DNA of 64,000 nt, taken from positions 1 to 64,000 of the forward strand of contig NZ_FOCO01000004.1 of NCBI RefSeq assembly GCF_900110135.1, written 5' to 3'. The translations under genes and the position numbers were made by a program. Positions within the stretch are counted from its first letter, which is position 1, and each line of letters opens with the position of its first letter. Positions 63,630-64,000 of the stretch are shown here, in pieces. The notes beneath the pieces are model-generated. The model saw only the letters and a program-made list of their open reading frames with translations. It searched no databases and had not been told where the DNA came from. This DNA is from Pseudorhodobacter antarcticus. Its GTDB lineage: Bacteria > Pseudomonadota > Alphaproteobacteria > Rhodobacterales > Rhodobacteraceae.

Positions 63630-64000
63630 CTATTCGGCGAACGTGGCGAGATAGGCGATGACGGCATCGCGGTCTTCGACCTTGCGCAAACCGGCAAAGG
63701 CCATTTTGGTTTTCGCCACCACGGCGCGTGGTTTTTCAAGGAAAGCGTGTAGCGTTGCGTCATCCCAAATCATACCCCCCGTTCCTGCTGCAACCATATC
63801 AGCAGAATATTTGAAGCCGTCAACCGTGCCTGCGGTGCGGTTGATCATACCGTTCAACACGGGGCCAACGCGGTTTTTGGCTGTGTCCCCAACTTGGTGG
63901 CAAGCGGAGCATTTTTTGAACACCTTCTCCCCTTCCGCGATCAAGGCGGGGTCTGCGGCGGCGGCCTCAACTGCGGGTTCGGCGGCTGCTGGTTCGGCAA
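63630..64000 (-). CDS. soxD: C-terminal cytochrome c domain of SoxD (cut by window edge)
   Basis: The visible part is an open frame of 123 codons that enters from the right edge of the window. It starts in an alanine/proline/glutamate-rich linker and continues as a mitochondrial-type cytochrome c with heme site KKCSACHQVG, PVLNGMINRTAGTVDGFKYS and KMAFAGLRKVEDRDAVIAYL. SoxD, the cytochrome subunit of the sulfane dehydrogenase SoxCD, has just such a C-terminal domain after an acidic Ala/Pro linker, and the order soxD-soxE-soxF is standard. The start and N-terminal heme domain are not in the window; a free-standing membrane-anchored cytochrome c552 is the alternative. Confidence 0.6.
   Translation of the reverse strand, partial: AEPAAAEPAVEAAAADPALIAEGEKVFKKCSACHQVGDTAKNRVGPVLNGMINRTAGTVDGFKYSADMVAAGTGGMIWDDATLHAFLEKPRAVVAKTKMAFAGLRKVEDRDAVIAYLATFAE

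Overview
The window looks like a single contiguous piece of a chromosome from an alphaproteobacterium of the order Rhodobacterales (Roseobacter/Paracoccus-like). The reasons are the gene order parB-parA-rsmG-mnmG-mnmE-rho-hemJ // maf-aroE-coaE-dnaQ-secB, the ParB-binding palindrome TGTTTCACGTGAAACA, a sox (thiosulfate oxidation) cluster, moderately high G+C, and frequent ATGA/GTGA/TGATG start-stop overlaps. No rRNA, tRNA or CRISPR array was recognised.

Layout. 1-1585 is a small accessory patch: the end of an IS21-family element, the remains of a gene cut by it, one unrecognised cysteine-motif protein and about 400 empty bases. 1586-8506 holds mutS, the hrcA-grpE heat-shock pair (minus) and rph-rdgB-hemW (plus). 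8527-15951 is a minus-strand block (hemJ, rho, mnmE, mnmG, rsmG, parA, parB) with three near-perfect parS sites, two of them overlapping gene starts. 15952-16343 is an A+T-rich, gene-free divergent region that I propose as the origin of replication from gene order. 16344-24483 runs maf-aroE-coaE-dnaQ (plus), secB and fxsA (minus), a Tim44-like gene-mltA-smr (plus) and hslV-hslU (minus, with a fourth parS-like site in hslU). 24611-31636 carries a GT61 glycosyltransferase, maeB, a PfkB sugar kinase, msrA and argG.

31748-48872 is mostly plus strand: ilvA, a divergent HPt protein and response-regulator/PP2C phosphatase pair, two NUDIX enzymes, hslO, cca, a two-gene ABC exporter, an RNA (uracil-5) methyltransferase, a bacterial voltage-gated sodium channel, two L,D-transpeptidases flanking a CAP-domain lipoprotein, a tiny secreted protein of 59 residues, ferrochelatase, an NDUFAF5-like methyltransferase and comF. 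48906-51896 is a tight run: glutaredoxin, nitrilase, MarR regulator, epimerase, sugar transferase. 52011-56325 is a complete three-gene ABC importer of the ferric-iron type. 56411-58438 encodes a secreted PA14-like/RTX/Hint protein. 58938-64000 (minus) is the 3' part of a sox operon (soxD end, soxE, soxF, two metallo-hydrolases in the soxG/soxH positions) with an inositol-monophosphatase gene coupled to its end.

Points that go beyond routine annotation: parS sites built into start codons and conserved codons; a strand-composition (G versus C) switch near 31.7 kb, about 15 kb away from the gene-order origin; an uncharacterised secreted micro-protein; an interrupted operon beside the IS21 end; and a SoxH-like protein that has lost the usual metal-binding motif. 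I found no clear evidence for an entirely new multi-gene system.
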